A stretch of DNA of 64,000 nt from Mycobacteriales bacterium (GTDB lineage Bacteria; Actinomycetota; Actinomycetes; DATLTS01), in contig DATLTS010000035.1 of assembly GCA_035533475.1 (NCBI GenBank), positions 18,507 through 82,506 of the forward strand. Direction: 5' to 3'. Below the pieces are notes generated by a model that saw only the letters and a program-made list of their open reading frames with translations, was not told where the DNA came from and ran no database searches. Position numbers and translations under genes: made by a program. Shown here one piece after another: positions 51,902-61,188 of this stretch; the first letter of the stretch is position 1, and each line of letters opens with the position of its first letter.

Positions 51902-53686
51902 GTGGCAACGTTGCGGGTTTGGGCGCCGGCCGCCGGCCGGGTCGACGCTGCGCTCGGCGCGGACCGGCGGGAGATGCGCCTCGAGGGCGGCGGCTGGTGG
52001 TCGGTGGTGGCGCCCGACCTCGGCGCCGGCGACGACTACTCCTTCGCGATCGACGGCGGGGACGGGCTACCGGATCCGCGTTCGGCCTGGCAGCCACAGG
52101 GCGTTCTCGGCCCGTCGCGCCTGGTGGACCACGGCAGCTTCGCCTGGCACGACGACAACTGGCGGGGGGTCCCGGTAGCCGGCCGGGTCCTCTACGAGCT
52201 GCACATCGGCACCTTCACCCCGGAAGGGACATTCGACGCGGCGGCGCTGCGCCTGCCCGATCTGGTCGAGTTCGGCATCGACGTCATCGAGCTCATGCCG
52301 GTGGCGGCGTTCGACGGGGACCGCGGCTGGGGGTACGACGGGGTCGCGCTCTACGCCGTGCACGAACCCTACGGCGGCCCGGAAGGCCTCAAGCGCTTCG
52401 TCGACGCGGCCCACCGGCTCGGCCTGGGTGTGGCACTCGACGTCGTCTACAACCACCTGGGCCCGTCGGGAAACGTGCTCGGCCGGTACGGCCCGTACTT
52501 CACCGGGGAGCACCAGACGCCCTGGGGGTCCGCGGTCAACCTGGACGGGCCGGGGTCGGACGAGGTTCGGGCGTTCCTCATCGACAACGCGCTCGCCTGG
52601 CTGCGCGACTACCACGTCGACGGGCTGCGGCTCGACGCCGTCCACGCCCTCGCCGACGACCGGGCCACCCATGTGCTCGAGGAGCTGGCCATCGAGGTGC
52701 AGTCGCTCGGCGCGCGGCTCGGTCGCGCGGTCTTCCTGATCGCCGAGTACGACCGCAACGACCCCCGGCTGATCACCTCGCGGGAGGCCGGTGGCTACGG
52801 CCTCGACGCGCAATGGTGCGACGACGTCCACCACGCCATTCACGCGACCCTCACCGGCGAGCGGCAGGGCTACTACTGCGACTTCGGATCCCTCGCCACG
52901 CTCGGCAAGGCGCTGAGCGGTGGATTCGTCCATGACGGGACGTACTCCGCTTTCCGGGAACGGGGGCACGGCCGGCCGTTCGACCGGTCCCGGGTCCCCG
53001 GCCACCGGTTGGTCGCCTACGCCCAGACCCACGACCAGGTCGGGAATCGGGCGACCGGCGAGCGGATCTCGTCGCTGATCCCGGTCGAGCGGCTGCACAT
53101 CGCCGCAGCGCTCGTTCTCACCAGCGCGTTCACGCCGATGATCTTCATGGGCGAGGAGTGGGGCGCGTCGACCCCTTGGCAGTACTTCGCCTCCTTCGCG
53201 GACCCCCAGCTGTCCCGGGCGGTCACCGAAGGTCGCCGCGCCGAATTCGCCGACCACGGTTGGGATACGACCGAGGTCCCGGACCCGGTCGATCCGGCGA
53301 CCGCCCAGCGCTCGATCCTCGACTGGGCCGAGCGGGAGGCGGCCGAGCATGCCGAGCTCCTCGACTGGCACCGCCGGCTGATCCGGCTGCGCCGGGAGAT
53401 GCCCGACCTCGCGGACGGCCGACTCGACCGGGTCGTGTGCAGCTACGACGAGGCGGCCGGCTGGTTCGTCATGCGCCGCGGCGGTCTCGCCGTCGTCGTC
53501 AACCTGGCCCCGGCTCGGCAGCCGATCCCGGTCGGCGCCACCCCCACCGGCGTGCTGCTCGCGTCAGCCGGGGGCTTCGTCTACCGGGACGGCGAGGTCG
53601 AGATCGACGCCGACTCGGTGGCGATCGTCGCGGTCGCGGACCGGCCCGTCGCCGGGCCGCACGCCGAGAGCCCACCGGCGAGTTAG
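51902..53686 (+). CDS. treZ: Malto-oligosyltrehalose trehalohydrolase
   Basis: Releases free trehalose from the product of TreY. The 594-residue GH13 enzyme has an N-terminal domain (TLRVWAPAAGRVDAAL), GVALDVVYNHLGPSGN (region I) and VDGLRLDAVHALAD (region II nucleophile). FLIAEYDRNDPRLI carries the acid Glu (region III), and AYAQTHDQVGNRATGER is region IV. The GTG at 51902 is 11 bp past treY. The three genes form one operon ending here. Trehalose would serve as osmoprotectant or cell-wall glycolipid precursor. Confidence 0.96.
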   Translation: MATLRVWAPAAGRVDAALGADRREMRLEGGGWWSVVAPDLGAGDDYSFAIDGGDGLPDPRSAWQPQGVLGPSRLVDHGSFAWHDDNWRGVPVAGRVLYELHIGTFTPEGTFDAAALRLPDLVEFGIDVIELMPVAAFDGDRGWGYDGVALYAVHEPYGGPEGLKRFVDAAHRLGLGVALDVVYNHLGPSGNVLGRYGPYFTGEHQTPWGSAVNLDGPGSDEVRAFLIDNALAWLRDYHVDGLRLDAVHALADDRATHVLEELAIEVQSLGARLGRAVFLIAEYDRNDPRLITSREAGGYGLDAQWCDDVHHAIHATLTGERQGYYCDFGSLATLGKALSGGFVHDGTYSAFRERGHGRPFDRSRVPGHRLVAYAQTHDQVGNRATGERISSLIPVERLHIAAALVLTSAFTPMIFMGEEWGASTPWQYFASFADPQLSRAVTEGRRAEFADHGWDTTEVPDPVDPATAQRSILDWAEREAAEHAELLDWHRRLIRLRREMPDLADGRLDRVVCSYDEAAGWFVMRRGGLAVVVNLAPARQPIPVGATPTGVLLASAGGFVYRDGEVEIDADSVAIVAVADRPVAGPHAESPPAS

Positions 53687-53716
53687 CCGCCCCGCCCGCC
53701 CGTGATTCACTGCGGC

Positions 53717-54445
53717 ATGCGTCGCCTGTACCCGGAGCCGGCGGACCCGGTGGACCTCGCCGAGATGTACGCGGTGAGCGGCGAGCGCCACGTGCGGGCG
53801 AACATGGTGGCCACCGTCGACGGGGCGATCTCCGTGGACGGGCGGTCGGGGGGTGTGTCCGGGCCGGCCGACCACGAGCTCTTCCTCCTGCTCCGCGGCC
53901 TAGCCGACGTCATCCTGGTCGGGGCCGGCACGGTGACGGCGGAAAGCTACGGACCGGCCCGCCCCACGGCCGCGATCCGGGAGCAGCGCCGGGCCCGCGG
54001 GCTGGCCGAGGTCCCCCCGGTGGCCGTGGTCACGTCCCGGCTCTCCCTCGACCTCGGGCTGCGCTTTTTCACCGAGGCCGTCGTCCGACCGCTGGTCCTC
54101 ACCACGGCGCGCGCCCCGGCGGGGCGGCGGTCGGCCGCCGCGGAACTGGCCGACGTCGTCGTCGTCGGCGACGACTCGGTCGATCTGCCGGGCGCGCTGG
54201 CGGAGCTGGCCGACCGGGGGTTGGGCCGGGTGCTCTGCGAGGGCGGTCCGACGCTGCTGGCACAGCTGGTCGCCGCCGGCGTCCTCGACGAGCTCTGCCT
54301 CACCATCAGCCCGCTGCTGGTCGGCGGCGACGCGCCTCGGATCCTGAAAGGCGGACCGGTGGGCCCGCGCCCGGCCCGGCTGATCCATCTCCTCGAAGCC
54401 GACGGCGAGCTGTTCGCCCGGTACGCCCTCGGGTCACCGGGCTAG
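53717..54445 (+). CDS. RibD C-terminal-like pyrimidine reductase family protein
   Basis: A 242-residue dihydrofolate-reductase-fold protein. VRANMVATVDGAISVDGRSGG is the NADPH-side signature at about residues 28-48. LADVILVGAGTVTAESYGPARP and VLCEGGPTLLAQLVAAGVLDELCLTISPLLVGG follow. It resembles the reductase half of RibD in riboflavin synthesis; stand-alone copies are common in actinobacteria (for example Rv2671). The ATG at 53717 is chosen; a GTG at 53702 adds five residues. The gene ends inside an 11-bp repeat array. Confidence 0.88.
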   Translation: MRRLYPEPADPVDLAEMYAVSGERHVRANMVATVDGAISVDGRSGGVSGPADHELFLLLRGLADVILVGAGTVTAESYGPARPTAAIREQRRARGLAEVPPVAVVTSRLSLDLGLRFFTEAVVRPLVLTTARAPAGRRSAAAELADVVVVGDDSVDLPGALAELADRGLGRVLCEGGPTLLAQLVAAGVLDELCLTISPLLVGGDAPRILKGGPVGPRPARLIHLLEADGELFARYALGSPG

Positions 54446-54484
54446 CTTCGGGCTAGCTCTGGGCTAGCTTCGGGCTAGCTCCCC
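54441..54484. repeat. Four 11-bp tandem units with GCTAGC palindromes
   Basis: GCTAGC begins at 54441, 54452, 54463 and 54474, exactly 11 bp apart. The units are GCTAGCTTCGG, GCTAGCTCTGG, GCTAGCTTCGG and GCTAGCTCCCC. The stop codon of the RibD-like gene is inside the first unit. Because GCTAGC is self-complementary, neighbouring units can form stems with a TTCG loop. This may act as a terminator, though no T run follows. Confidence 0.7.
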
Positions 54485-54519
54485 CCCGCGGCGGCGTCTG
54501 CGCTTCGACCGCGCAGCTG

Positions 54520-54544
54520 CCCGTCATGCCGCCGGTCGCTCCGA
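54520..54544. repeat. Left 25-bp direct repeat of the island
   Basis: Identical to 56359-56383. It is preceded by CAGCT, giving the codons Q-L-P-V-M-P-P-V-A-P in one frame, which resemble the N-terminus of LigC. It is followed by unrelated sequence, so it looks like a displaced ligC 5' fragment. Confidence 0.8.
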
Positions 54545-54589
54545 ATGATCAACGCTGTCGTCGACCGATCCTCTTACCTGTTCGGCTGG

Positions 54590-55087
54590 TCAGCCATGCA
54601 GCGCCGTGCGGGCAGTTTCGACCTTCATGACCAAGCGCCCAGTACCCGTCACGGGTTGGAAACCGTGGTGGCGATAGAACCCGTGGGCCGCATCGTCGAT
54701 GGCATCGACAAGGATCAGCCGTCCGCCAGCGGCGCCGGCCGCGGCCACGATGACCTCTAGGGCGTCAAGCAGGAGTTGAGTTCCCTGACCTCGACCGTGC
54801 AGGCTTCGGTCCAACGCGAGGCGGGCCAGCAGATAGGTCGGAAGCACGCTGAACCCAGCGGAGAACGACCGCGGCACGTCAGCCCGCGACACCTGAGCCG
54901 GGGTGACTGAGTAGTAGGCGACGACGCGCACACCAGCCGGTTCAGCCCAGACATAGGTGCGGGCCGTGCCCGCACGCTGGGCGCGCAGCGCGCTGTCGTT
55001 CAACCAGGTGGTGAGCTCGGCGACGCCGGAGTCGAAGGAAGCCAGATCGTGCTCCTCGGCCAGTAGCGCCGAACGCCATTGGCTCAC
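54590..55087 (-). CDS. tacT: GNAT toxin, TacT-like
   Basis: A 165-residue GNAT of the type II toxin group that acetylates charged tRNA and stops translation. PTYLLARLALDRSLHGRGQG (about 82-101) holds the acetyl-CoA loop. AAHGFYRHHGFQPV near residue 140 carries the Tyr that is catalytic in TacT. It starts inside the stop of the DUF1778 antitoxin (4-bp overlap), the usual order. It is the last gene before the left direct repeat. Confidence 0.9.
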   Translation of the reverse strand: MSQWRSALLAEEHDLASFDSGVAELTTWLNDSALRAQRAGTARTYVWAEPAGVRVVAYYSVTPAQVSRADVPRSFSAGFSVLPTYLLARLALDRSLHGRGQGTQLLLDALEVIVAAAGAAGGRLILVDAIDDAAHGFYRHHGFQPVTGTGRLVMKVETARTALHG

Positions 55088-55350
55088 CTCCGAGAGTAGC
55101 CACGGCGGCGGGCGGCGGCCTTAGCCAGCACGGGAGCGGGATCGGCCTGCTCCAGGGAGTCGATCAGCGCGTCGAACTGCTCGGCGGGCATCACCGTGCT
55201 GTCAGAACGGGCCAAGACCCGATCGGCCTCAGCCAAGGCGCTGCGCAACACGAACGCGGACAGTGACTCCTGCCCCAGCGCGGCGGCGGCAGCCATGCGC
55301 TCCCGGCTGGCCTGGTCGGCGCGTAGCTCGACGCGGGCAGACTTCGCCAT
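55084..55350 (-). CDS. tacA: DUF1778 antitoxin, TacA-like
   Basis: An 88-residue ribbon-helix-helix antitoxin. The N-terminal segment ARVELRADQASRERMAAAAALG and LSAFVLRSALAEADRVL are typical of DUF1778. The C-terminal part (PAEQFDALIDSLEQADPAP) would cover the toxin active site. A row of GTAC motifs lies upstream as probable operator. It is co-expressed with tacT. Confidence 0.9.
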   Translation of the reverse strand: MAKSARVELRADQASRERMAAAAALGQESLSAFVLRSALAEADRVLARSDSTVMPAEQFDALIDSLEQADPAPVLAKAAARRRGYSRR

Positions 55351-55375
55351 CGTCGTTCACCTCCCTGGCGGAAAT

Positions 55376-55390
55376 GTACGGTACTTGTAC
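55376..55390. promoter_or_regulatory. GTAC repeats upstream of tacA
   Basis: GTAC, itself palindromic, occurs at 55376-55379, 55381-55384 and 55387-55390, 26 bp ahead of the tacA start on the minus strand. Closely spaced short palindromes are what a ribbon-helix-helix autorepressor would bind. The assignment is inferred from position. Confidence 0.4.
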
Positions 55391-55503
55391 GGCGTCGTCC
55401 AGCGGTCTACCCCCCGGGGGATGACAGGGCCCCGGAGAGGTGCTTCCTCGTCGTAGCCAACGAATCCTCCGTCACCGACAGCTTCGGCACGTGACATGGC
55501 CGA

Positions 55504-55938
55504 TCAATCAGGACCAGCGTGGATCGAGCCGGAGGGCAGCACCCATTGCGTTGGTTGACCAGTGTGTTCGCCGATCAGGTCGAAGTCAGCGTCGTAGTGC
55601 AACACGCTGACCCGGTGACGCTCTGCGACGGCAGCGATCAGCAGGTCGGGCAGGGTCACCCCGCGATGCTGACCTGAGCGCGCCAGCGACTCTTGCACAT
55701 CGATGGCACGGCGGAAGTCAGTGTCCTCAGTGTTCAGCCACTCGTAGAGCCCGTCTAGGTCGGCACGGGTGCGGAGGTAATCGGCGACGTTGCGCGCGCT
55801 GTAAAGCAATTCGAGGTGACTGACCCCGCAGAGCGCGAGCAGCCCAGCATCGAGCAGTGGAGTGAGCACGTTGCTAACGCGGGGCAGGTGAGCGCGGGCG
55901 AGGGCGCTCTTGTCGAGCAGGTAGGTCGCTATCGCCAC
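55504..55938 (-). CDS. vapC: PIN-domain toxin, VapC family
   Basis: A 144-residue PIN ribonuclease. TYLLDKSALARAHLP carries the first Asp (about residue 8) and GVSHLELLYSARN the Glu (about 38). TLPDLLIAAVAERHRVSVLHYDADFDLI gives the two late Asp. The order antitoxin then toxin, with a 10-bp overlap, is typical. It is not closely similar to the VapC at 27182, so the two modules probably have separate origins. Confidence 0.9.
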   Translation of the reverse strand: MAIATYLLDKSALARAHLPRVSNVLTPLLDAGLLALCGVSHLELLYSARNVADYLRTRADLDGLYEWLNTEDTDFRRAIDVQESLARSGQHRGVTLPDLLIAAVAERHRVSVLHYDADFDLIGEHTGQPTQWVLPSGSIHAGPD

Positions 55939-56135
55939 GCTTCGCCCATCACCTCGGGATCGAGCAGGTCCGACAGTGCGCCACCGCGGATGAAGTCGAC
56001 ATGGCGCGCAGCCGCCCTACGACGCAAAACGTCGCGCAGGGCCGAGTTGATGGTGTCCTTCTTGGTCCTGGTACCCAACTCCGTCGCCACTTGCGCGAGT
56101 AACTCGTCATCGACATCCACGAGTGTCTTAGCCAT
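55929..56135 (-). CDS. vapB: VapB-type antitoxin
   Basis: A 68-residue antitoxin. MAKTLVDVDDELLAQVATELG and TKKDTINSALRDVLRRRAA give the ribbon-helix-helix DNA-binding domain, and the C-terminal LLDPEVMGEAWR would bind the toxin. The ATG at 56135 is chosen over 56141 because GGAGTGG precedes it. The upstream segment has partly symmetrical ATATCTCC / GGATAT elements that may be its operator. Confidence 0.88.
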   Translation of the reverse strand: MAKTLVDVDDELLAQVATELGTRTKKDTINSALRDVLRRRAAARHVDFIRGGALSDLLDPEVMGEAWR

Positions 56136-56349
56136 CACCACTCCATATATCTCCTGGTTGCCATGAGGATATCCGGCGGCCCTGGGGAGTGTCCAACACC
56201 TTCCTGCCCAACCTGATCAACACCGCACCGGTCCGACCGTTGACGTTGGTGGAAGTGCAGATGAAAATTCGACAGCCACCGAGCCCCGTCGAGGCGCGCC
56301 ACCCGCGTGACCCGCGCGCCGTGTCCCACTGGTCCGCCAAGATGGTCGG
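56136..56349. other. Intergenic DNA between vapB and ligC
   Basis: About 210 bp without a credible gene. It holds the vapB promoter region on the left. A 7-bp stem hairpin, GGCGCGC at 56293-56299 and GCGCGCC at 56314-56320, lies close to the right direct repeat. This sequence is island DNA and must now supply the ligC promoter if the insertion model is right. Confidence 0.5.
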
Positions 56350-57426
56350 GTGGACCTCCCCGTCATGCCGCCGGTCGCTCCGATGCTGGCCAAGTCCGTC
56401 CCGACCATCCCCGGGCCGGGAGAGTTCACCGGCGGGGTCCTCTACGAGCCGAAATGGGACGGCTTCCGGTCGATCGTGTTCCGGGACGGCGACGAGGTCG
56501 TAATCGGCAGCCGCAACGAGCGCCCGCTGACCCGATACTTCCCCGAGGTGGTCGACGCGGCCCGACGGGAACTGCCGCCGCGGTGCGTCGTCGACGGTGA
56601 GATCGTCATCGCGACCGGGAGCGGTCTGGATTTCGAGGCCCTGCTCCAGCGGATCCATCCGGCCGACTCGCGGGTCCGGCTGCTCGCGGCACGGACCCCC
56701 GCATCATTCGTCGCCTTCGACCTCCTCGCGGTGGGCGATGAGGACCTCACGGGCGCCCGGTTCGGGGAGCGCCGGACCCGCCTCGTCGGGGAGCTCGCCG
56801 GGGCGGGGCCGCCGGTACACGTGACCCCGGCCACAGACGACCTCGCGATCGCCAGCGAATGGTTCGAGATGTTCGAAGGGGCCGGCCTGGACGGCGTCGT
56901 CGCGAAGCCGCTGGACGTCCGTTACCGCCAGAACGAGCGGGCGATGTTCAAGATCAAGCATGCCCGCACAGCGGATTGCGTGGTCGGCGGGTTCCGGTGG
57001 CACAAGTCCGGGCCCGTGGTCGGCTCGCTGCTGCTCGGCTTGTATGACGACGCCGGTCGACTTCACCACGTGGGCGTGGCGGCCTCATTCCCGATGACCC
57101 GCCGGCGCGAGTTGCTCGACGAGCTGGAGCCCTACCGGGTGGAGGCCCTGGACGGGCACCCGTGGCAGTCCTGGGCCGAAGCGGAGGGGTCGGCTCGGCT
57201 ACCCGGCGCCCAGTCCCGCTGGAATGCCGGCAAGGACTTGTCGTGGGAGCCGGTGCGCGCCGATCTGGTCTGCGAGGTGGCCTACGACCACATGCAGGGC
57301 GAGCGATTCCGGCACGCTACCCGGTTCCTGCGCTGGCGGCCCGATCGCCAACCCGCGTCGTGCACCTACGCCCAATTGGAACGGCCGACGCGCTTCAACC
57401 TGTCCGAGGTGCTCGGGGGGAGCTGA
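56350..57426 (+). CDS. ligC: ATP-dependent DNA ligase LigC
   Basis: Seals nicks in DNA repair, using ATP. The 358 residues match LigC (Rv3731). The adenylated Lys is in YEPKWDGFRSIVFRDGD at about residue 36. RCVVDGEIVIATGSGLDFEAL and LDGVVAKPLDVRY (motif IV) follow, then FKIKHARTADCVVGG (motif V). The OB-fold domain closes the protein. The GTG at 56350 gives the normal N-terminal PVMPPVAPMLAKSV. The start codons lie at the right border of the toxin-antitoxin island, so its transcription may have changed. It overlaps the convergent DUF3817 gene by 32 bp. Confidence 0.94.
   Translation: MDLPVMPPVAPMLAKSVPTIPGPGEFTGGVLYEPKWDGFRSIVFRDGDEVVIGSRNERPLTRYFPEVVDAARRELPPRCVVDGEIVIATGSGLDFEALLQRIHPADSRVRLLAARTPASFVAFDLLAVGDEDLTGARFGERRTRLVGELAGAGPPVHVTPATDDLAIASEWFEMFEGAGLDGVVAKPLDVRYRQNERAMFKIKHARTADCVVGGFRWHKSGPVVGSLLLGLYDDAGRLHHVGVAASFPMTRRRELLDELEPYRVEALDGHPWQSWAEAEGSARLPGAQSRWNAGKDLSWEPVRADLVCEVAYDHMQGERFRHATRFLRWRPDRQPASCTYAQLERPTRFNLSEVLGGS
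56359..56383. repeat. Right 25-bp direct repeat of the island, inside ligC
   Basis: Identical to 54520-54544. It covers codons 4-12 of ligC. Beyond the repeat, two of the bases on the left side (CT) are also shared, so the homology extends to 28 bp with one mismatch. Right of it the two copies diverge immediately. Confidence 0.8.
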
Positions 57427-57733
57427 CGCCGGCGGCGAGACGAGCCCGGACATCGCGGGTAACGACCCGCTCGGCGAGAAACGAGCAGAACGGCACGGTG
57501 CCGGCGGCCATGACGAGCAGGGCCCGGACCGGGTGCCAACGACACCTGATGGCCAGGTCGATGGCGGCGAGCAGGTAGGCGATGAACAGGAACCCGTGCA
57601 GCGGTCCGACGATCTCGACCACGATCTTGTTGCCACCGGCGTACCTCAGCGGCACGCCGACGCAGACCAGGATCACCAGGCCGGTGCCGACTACGTAGGC
57701 GAGCACGCGATATCGGGTGAGCGCGGCGGACAA
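57395..57733 (-). CDS. DUF3817 family membrane protein
   Basis: A 112-residue protein with three hydrophobic helices. ALTRYRVLAYVVGTGLVILVC (about 3-23), GPLHGFLFIAYLLAAIDLAI and ALLVMAAGTVPFCSFLAERVV are characteristic of DUF3817, as is the GPLHG motif. The TTG at 57733 is chosen since it begins the family's usual N-terminus; earlier starts lie inside the upstream gene. It starts three bases after that gene's stop, so both are one unit. Function unknown. Confidence 0.85.
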   Translation of the reverse strand: MSAALTRYRVLAYVVGTGLVILVCVGVPLRYAGGNKIVVEIVGPLHGFLFIAYLLAAIDLAIRCRWHPVRALLVMAAGTVPFCSFLAERVVTRDVRARLAAGVSSPRAPRTG

Positions 57734-57735
57734 CG

Positions 57736-58116
57736 CTATGCCCGGGTGCTCGCGTGCAACCGGGCGAGGTAACGGTTGTACGCCGCGAGCTCGGCGTCCT
57801 CCTCGGCATCGGCCGGCGGTACCGGCCGCCGGTTCGCCACGACGAGGGTGCGCGGCAGCGACGGCTCGCCGACCTTCCCGTCCGGCCCGGGCCGCGCCCG
57901 CGGTCGGGCGACTTCGCGGACCGCCCGCCCCCAGCCGTAGAGGACGACCGCGGCGAAGGTCCACCACTGCAGGCCGTAACCCAGGTTCACCAGGTCGCCC
58001 GAGCCGTAGAGGGCCTTGTCCCACTGCCACCGGCCGAGCAGCGCGCAGGCCGAGATGCCGGCGATCACGAGCAGCGTCAAACCCCACCACTTCGGCGACT
58101 TCAGCACCCGGCCCAC
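57736..58116 (-). CDS. Small conserved-type membrane protein, SURF1-like N-terminus
   Basis: A 126-residue protein. Two helices, WWGLTLLVIAGISACALLGRWQWDKAL (about 10-36) and LQWWTFAAVVLYGWG (about 48-62), are followed by a charged tail. The helix 1 pattern with LGRWQWDKA resembles the first helix of SURF1-type proteins, but the large SURF1 domain is missing. It is encoded directly upstream of DUF3817. Function unknown. Confidence 0.72.
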   Translation of the reverse strand: MGRVLKSPKWWGLTLLVIAGISACALLGRWQWDKALYGSGDLVNLGYGLQWWTFAAVVLYGWGRAVREVARPRARPGPDGKVGEPSLPRTLVVANRRPVPPADAEEDAELAAYNRYLARLHASTRA

Positions 58117-58252
58117 GCGGTCGAGGTTACCCGCTGCCGTCGCTGGCTTCCGGCCTGCCCGGCCCGCGGTCTCCGGGCCGCTCCGCTGCCCCGATCACGC
58201 TGGGTGACTGATCCGATCTGACTAGGGACAGTCACGCAGAGCAGCCGTTACG

Positions 58253-61174
58253 GTGCGTACAGTTATCGATCGGTTCCGGCGGTTGCGGGGTCACTCAGTG
58301 TTCAGGTCGTCCGCTCCCAGGCGCGACACGCAGGGGCCGCGGGCAGCCCTGTCGCCCGCTGCGCGGACCGATGTGGCGATGTCGTTGCTCCGCGCCGGGG
58401 CGGTGATCGTGTCCCTGCTCGCCACCCGGACCGTCGGCCGGGCGGGGTCGGAGCACTTCGAGCTGAGCCGGCCGGTGGTCGCGCACCTGCTCCTCCTGGC
58501 GACGGTGCCGGTCACGCTGGCGCTGGCTCTCCGGCTGCGCCGGGACCGCCAGGTTCGCGTCCTCGGCGCGCTGGCGACCCTCGCCGATATCGCGTTCTAC
58601 GCCGGCTTCCAAGCGGCCTTCCACGGGATACCCGGCATCGGGACGGCCGTCGTTCTGGTGATTCTCATCGAGGGTCCGGTCCGTTACGGGTTGATCGGGT
58701 CGCTCGCCACCGCTGTGCCGGTCTGCCTGATCACGGTGATCTGGCCTCAGCTCGACACGACCCGCCACCGGTTGGGTTCGACGACGGCGATCCTCATCGT
58801 GCTCGGCATCACGGTCCTGTCGACGCTGGCCCACCGGATGGTGCGCCGCAACAGCGCGGCCGTGCGGGACGCGCAGGAGCGGTTCGAGGTCGCGTTTCAG
58901 CACACCACCGCAGGGATCGCGGTCCTCGACGGCGACGGGGTCGTGACCGAGGTCAACCCGGCCCTGCTGCGTCTGCTCGGCCGTCCCGACGGCCTACCGC
59001 CCGGAACCCGCTTCACCGAGTTGGCCCCGGAGCCCACCCGGACGGTGGTGGCGGACGCCATCGGCCACGTCCTGTCCGAGCGTGCGCCGGGAGCCCGGCT
59101 GAAGATCCGGCTGGCCGGGTCGGACGGCGACCGGTGGGCATTCCTCTCGGTCGCCCGGCTCGGGCCGGCGGACGGCCGCTCGCGGCTGCTGGTTCAACTC
59201 GAGGACATAACCGAACGCGAGATCATCGAGCATCGCCTGTCCGCCCAGGCGCGGTGCGACGCCCTCACCGGGTTGGGCAACCGTTTGCTGCTGATGGACG
59301 TCGTCGACCATGACCTGCGCGGCGGGTCCGGGCTGCCCTCCGGGCTGCTTTTCGTCGATCTCGACCGGTTCAAGCAAGTCAACGACGCACTCGGGCATGC
59401 CAGCGGGGACGAGCTGCTCATCGCCGTCGCCGACCGGATCCGGCGACTCGTGCGACCGGCGGATGTCGTCACCCGGATCGGCGGTGACGAGTTCGTCGTC
59501 CTCTGCCGTGCCCTGACCGCGCCGGATGAGGCCGTCTTCGTCGCCCGCAGAATCGTGGAGGCGCTACGCGAACCGGTATCGGTCAGCCGTGGTGAGGTGA
59601 TCTCCTACGCCAGCATCGGGGTCGCGCTTTCAGACGGTGGCGACACGTCCGCCGACTCGTTGCTAGCAGATGCGGACACCGCGATGTACCGGGCCAAGCA
59701 GGCCGGCGGGAACCGGGTCGAGGTGTTCAGCCTGCCGATGCGGCAAGCGGTGCGCCGCCACCACGCGCTGGAGACCAAGTTGCGACAGGACCTGGTGGCC
59801 GAGCGCCTCGAACTGCACTACCAGCCGATGGTGGACCTTCGCACCGGTTCCTTCAGCGGGGTGGAGGCGCTGCTGCGGTGGCCGGGCGACGCCGACATCG
59901 ACGTTGGTGACGCGATCAGCGTCGCAGAGGAGAGCGACCTCATCGTCCAGGTCGGCGAATGGGTTCTGGCGACGGCACTCGCCGGTGGCCCCCGGTGGCG
60001 GGCCCCGGCCGGAGCCCCCGCAGCGGCGCAACTCGCGATCAACGTGTCCACCCGGCAGCTGGTCCGACCGGGCTTCATCGAATCGGTGCTGTCGCTGCTC
60101 GAAGCCACCGACACCTACCCGGCCCAGGTGTGCCTGGAAGTCACCGAGACGGCGCTCGTCGAGAACGTCGAACCGGTCGTCGCAGTGCTCGAGGAACTGC
60201 GCGGGCACGGGTTCCGGCTCGCGATCGACGACTTCGGCACGGGCCACGCGTCGTTGACCTACCTGGCCCGGTTCCCGGTGGACGCGGTCAAAGTGGACCG
60301 TTCCTTCGTCGCCGGGCTCGGCAACGACCCGGCCAGCGAGGTCATCGTGCGCAGTGTCGTGGCCATGGCGCATGCGCTCAAGATGAGCGTGGTCGCCGAG
60401 GGCGTCGAGACGCTGACCCAGCTCGAGATCCTGCTCGACGCCGGGTGCGACACGGCTCAAGGCTTCCTGTTCGCCCGCCCGCTGCCCCGCGCGGCCTGCG
60501 CGGAGGCCCTGGCCAACTCGGTGCCCTGGCCGGTCGCCCTGGCCGATCGTCGGAGCGGTCCCGACCGTGGCTACCCGGTCCCGGACATCGAGCCGGCCCG
60601 CCGCTACCGCCTGCTTCTGGACCTCGCTCGCGACGTCACCGCCCGGCTCGATCTCAACGAGGTCCTGACCTCCACCTTCGTGGCCCTGCGCCAGCTCGTG
60701 GCCTTCACCGGGGGCTCGATCCAGCTGGTGCGGGACGGCCACATTCAACTTTCCGCCGGCGACCCGGAGCCGGACGCCAGGGCCTGGGCGGCCCGCATCC
60801 CGCTCGGCTCCGGCGTCGGCGGGAAGATCGCGGCCAGCGGCGAGCCGCGCTACATCCCGGACGTCCTGGCCGACCCCGACGTCTCGCCCAACGTTCTGCG
60901 CAACAGCGCGTCAGGCGGCGTGCGCAGCTACTACGGCGTGCCACTGATCGCCGAGGGCGCGGTGATCGGCGTGCTCCAGATCGACTCGACCCGATGCGAG
61001 GCGTTCAGCGAGGACGACCGGTTCACCGTGCTGGCCTTCACCCCGATCGTCGCCGCAGCCATCCAGAACGCCCGGCTGTTCGAGCGGGAGGCCAGTAGCG
61101 CCTTCCTCACCCTCCCCTACGCCGACCGTCCGTCGGCCCGGCGGGTCGGTCGACGCGTGCCCACCGAGAGCTGA
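58253..61174 (+). CDS. c-di-GMP protein: membrane-PAS-GGDEF-EAL-GAF
   Basis: A 973-residue protein. Six or so helices occupy about residues 40-200, then a PAS domain ([25 protein letters not shown]). The GGDEF domain has [16 protein letters not shown] and [11 protein letters not shown]. The EAL domain has [32 protein letters not shown] and [16 protein letters not shown] domain ends the protein (about 790-955). Both enzyme motifs are intact, so it could make or degrade c-di-GMP. A GAF after the EAL is an uncommon order and may sense a small ligand. Confidence 0.92.
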   Translation: MRTVIDRFRRLRGHSVFRSSAPRRDTQGPRAALSPAARTDVAMSLLRAGAVIVSLLATRTVGRAGSEHFELSRPVVAHLLLLATVPVTLALALRLRRDRQVRVLGALATLADIAFYAGFQAAFHGIPGIGTAVVLVILIEGPVRYGLIGSLATAVPVCLITVIWPQLDTTRHRLGSTTAILIVLGITVLSTLAHRMVRRNSAAVRDAQERFEVAFQHTTAGIAVLDGDGVVTEVNPALLRLLGRPDGLPPGTRFTELAPEPTRTVVADAIGHVLSERAPGARLKIRLAGSDGDRWAFLSVARLGPADGRSRLLVQLEDITEREIIEHRLSAQARCDALTGLGNRLLLMDVVDHDLRGGSGLPSGLLFVDLDRFKQVNDALGHASGDELLIAVADRIRRLVRPADVVTRIGGDEFVVLCRALTAPDEAVFVARRIVEALREPVSVSRGEVISYASIGVALSDGGDTSADSLLADADTAMYRAKQAGGNRVEVFSLPMRQAVRRHHALETKLRQDLVAERLELHYQPMVDLRTGSFSGVEALLRWPGDADIDVGDAISVAEESDLIVQVGEWVLATALAGGPRWRAPAGAPAAAQLAINVSTRQLVRPGFIESVLSLLEATDTYPAQVCLEVTETALVENVEPVVAVLEELRGHGFRLAIDDFGTGHASLTYLARFPVDAVKVDRSFVAGLGNDPASEVIVRSVVAMAHALKMSVVAEGVETLTQLEILLDAGCDTAQGFLFARPLPRAACAEALANSVPWPVALADRRSGPDRGYPVPDIEPARRYRLLLDLARDVTARLDLNEVLTSTFVALRQLVAFTGGSIQLVRDGHIQLSAGDPEPDARAWAARIPLGSGVGGKIAASGEPRYIPDVLADPDVSPNVLRNSASGGVRSYYGVPLIAEGAVIGVLQIDSTRCEAFSEDDRFTVLAFTPIVAAAIQNARLFEREASSAFLTLPYADRPSARRVGRRVPTES

Positions 61175-61188
61175 ACCTGGAGGCCGTC

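Larger units (their letters stand above)
54520..56383. mobile_element. Toxin-antitoxin island flanked by 25-bp direct repeats
   Basis: Bases 54520-54544 and 56359-56383 are identical over 25 bp (starting CCCGTCATGCC). The right copy encodes PVMPPVAP at the start of ligC. Between the copies lie two toxin-antitoxin modules and little else. This fits an insertion in the 5' end of ligC with duplication of an attachment-like sequence. No integrase is present, so mobilisation would need help in trans or the copy is a relic. Confidence 0.65.

Noticed and set aside
56293..56320. Hairpin GGCGCGC/GCGCGCC as a ligC or vapB terminator
   Set aside because: No T run and it sits upstream of both gene starts; in a GC-rich genome such a short stem can arise by chance.
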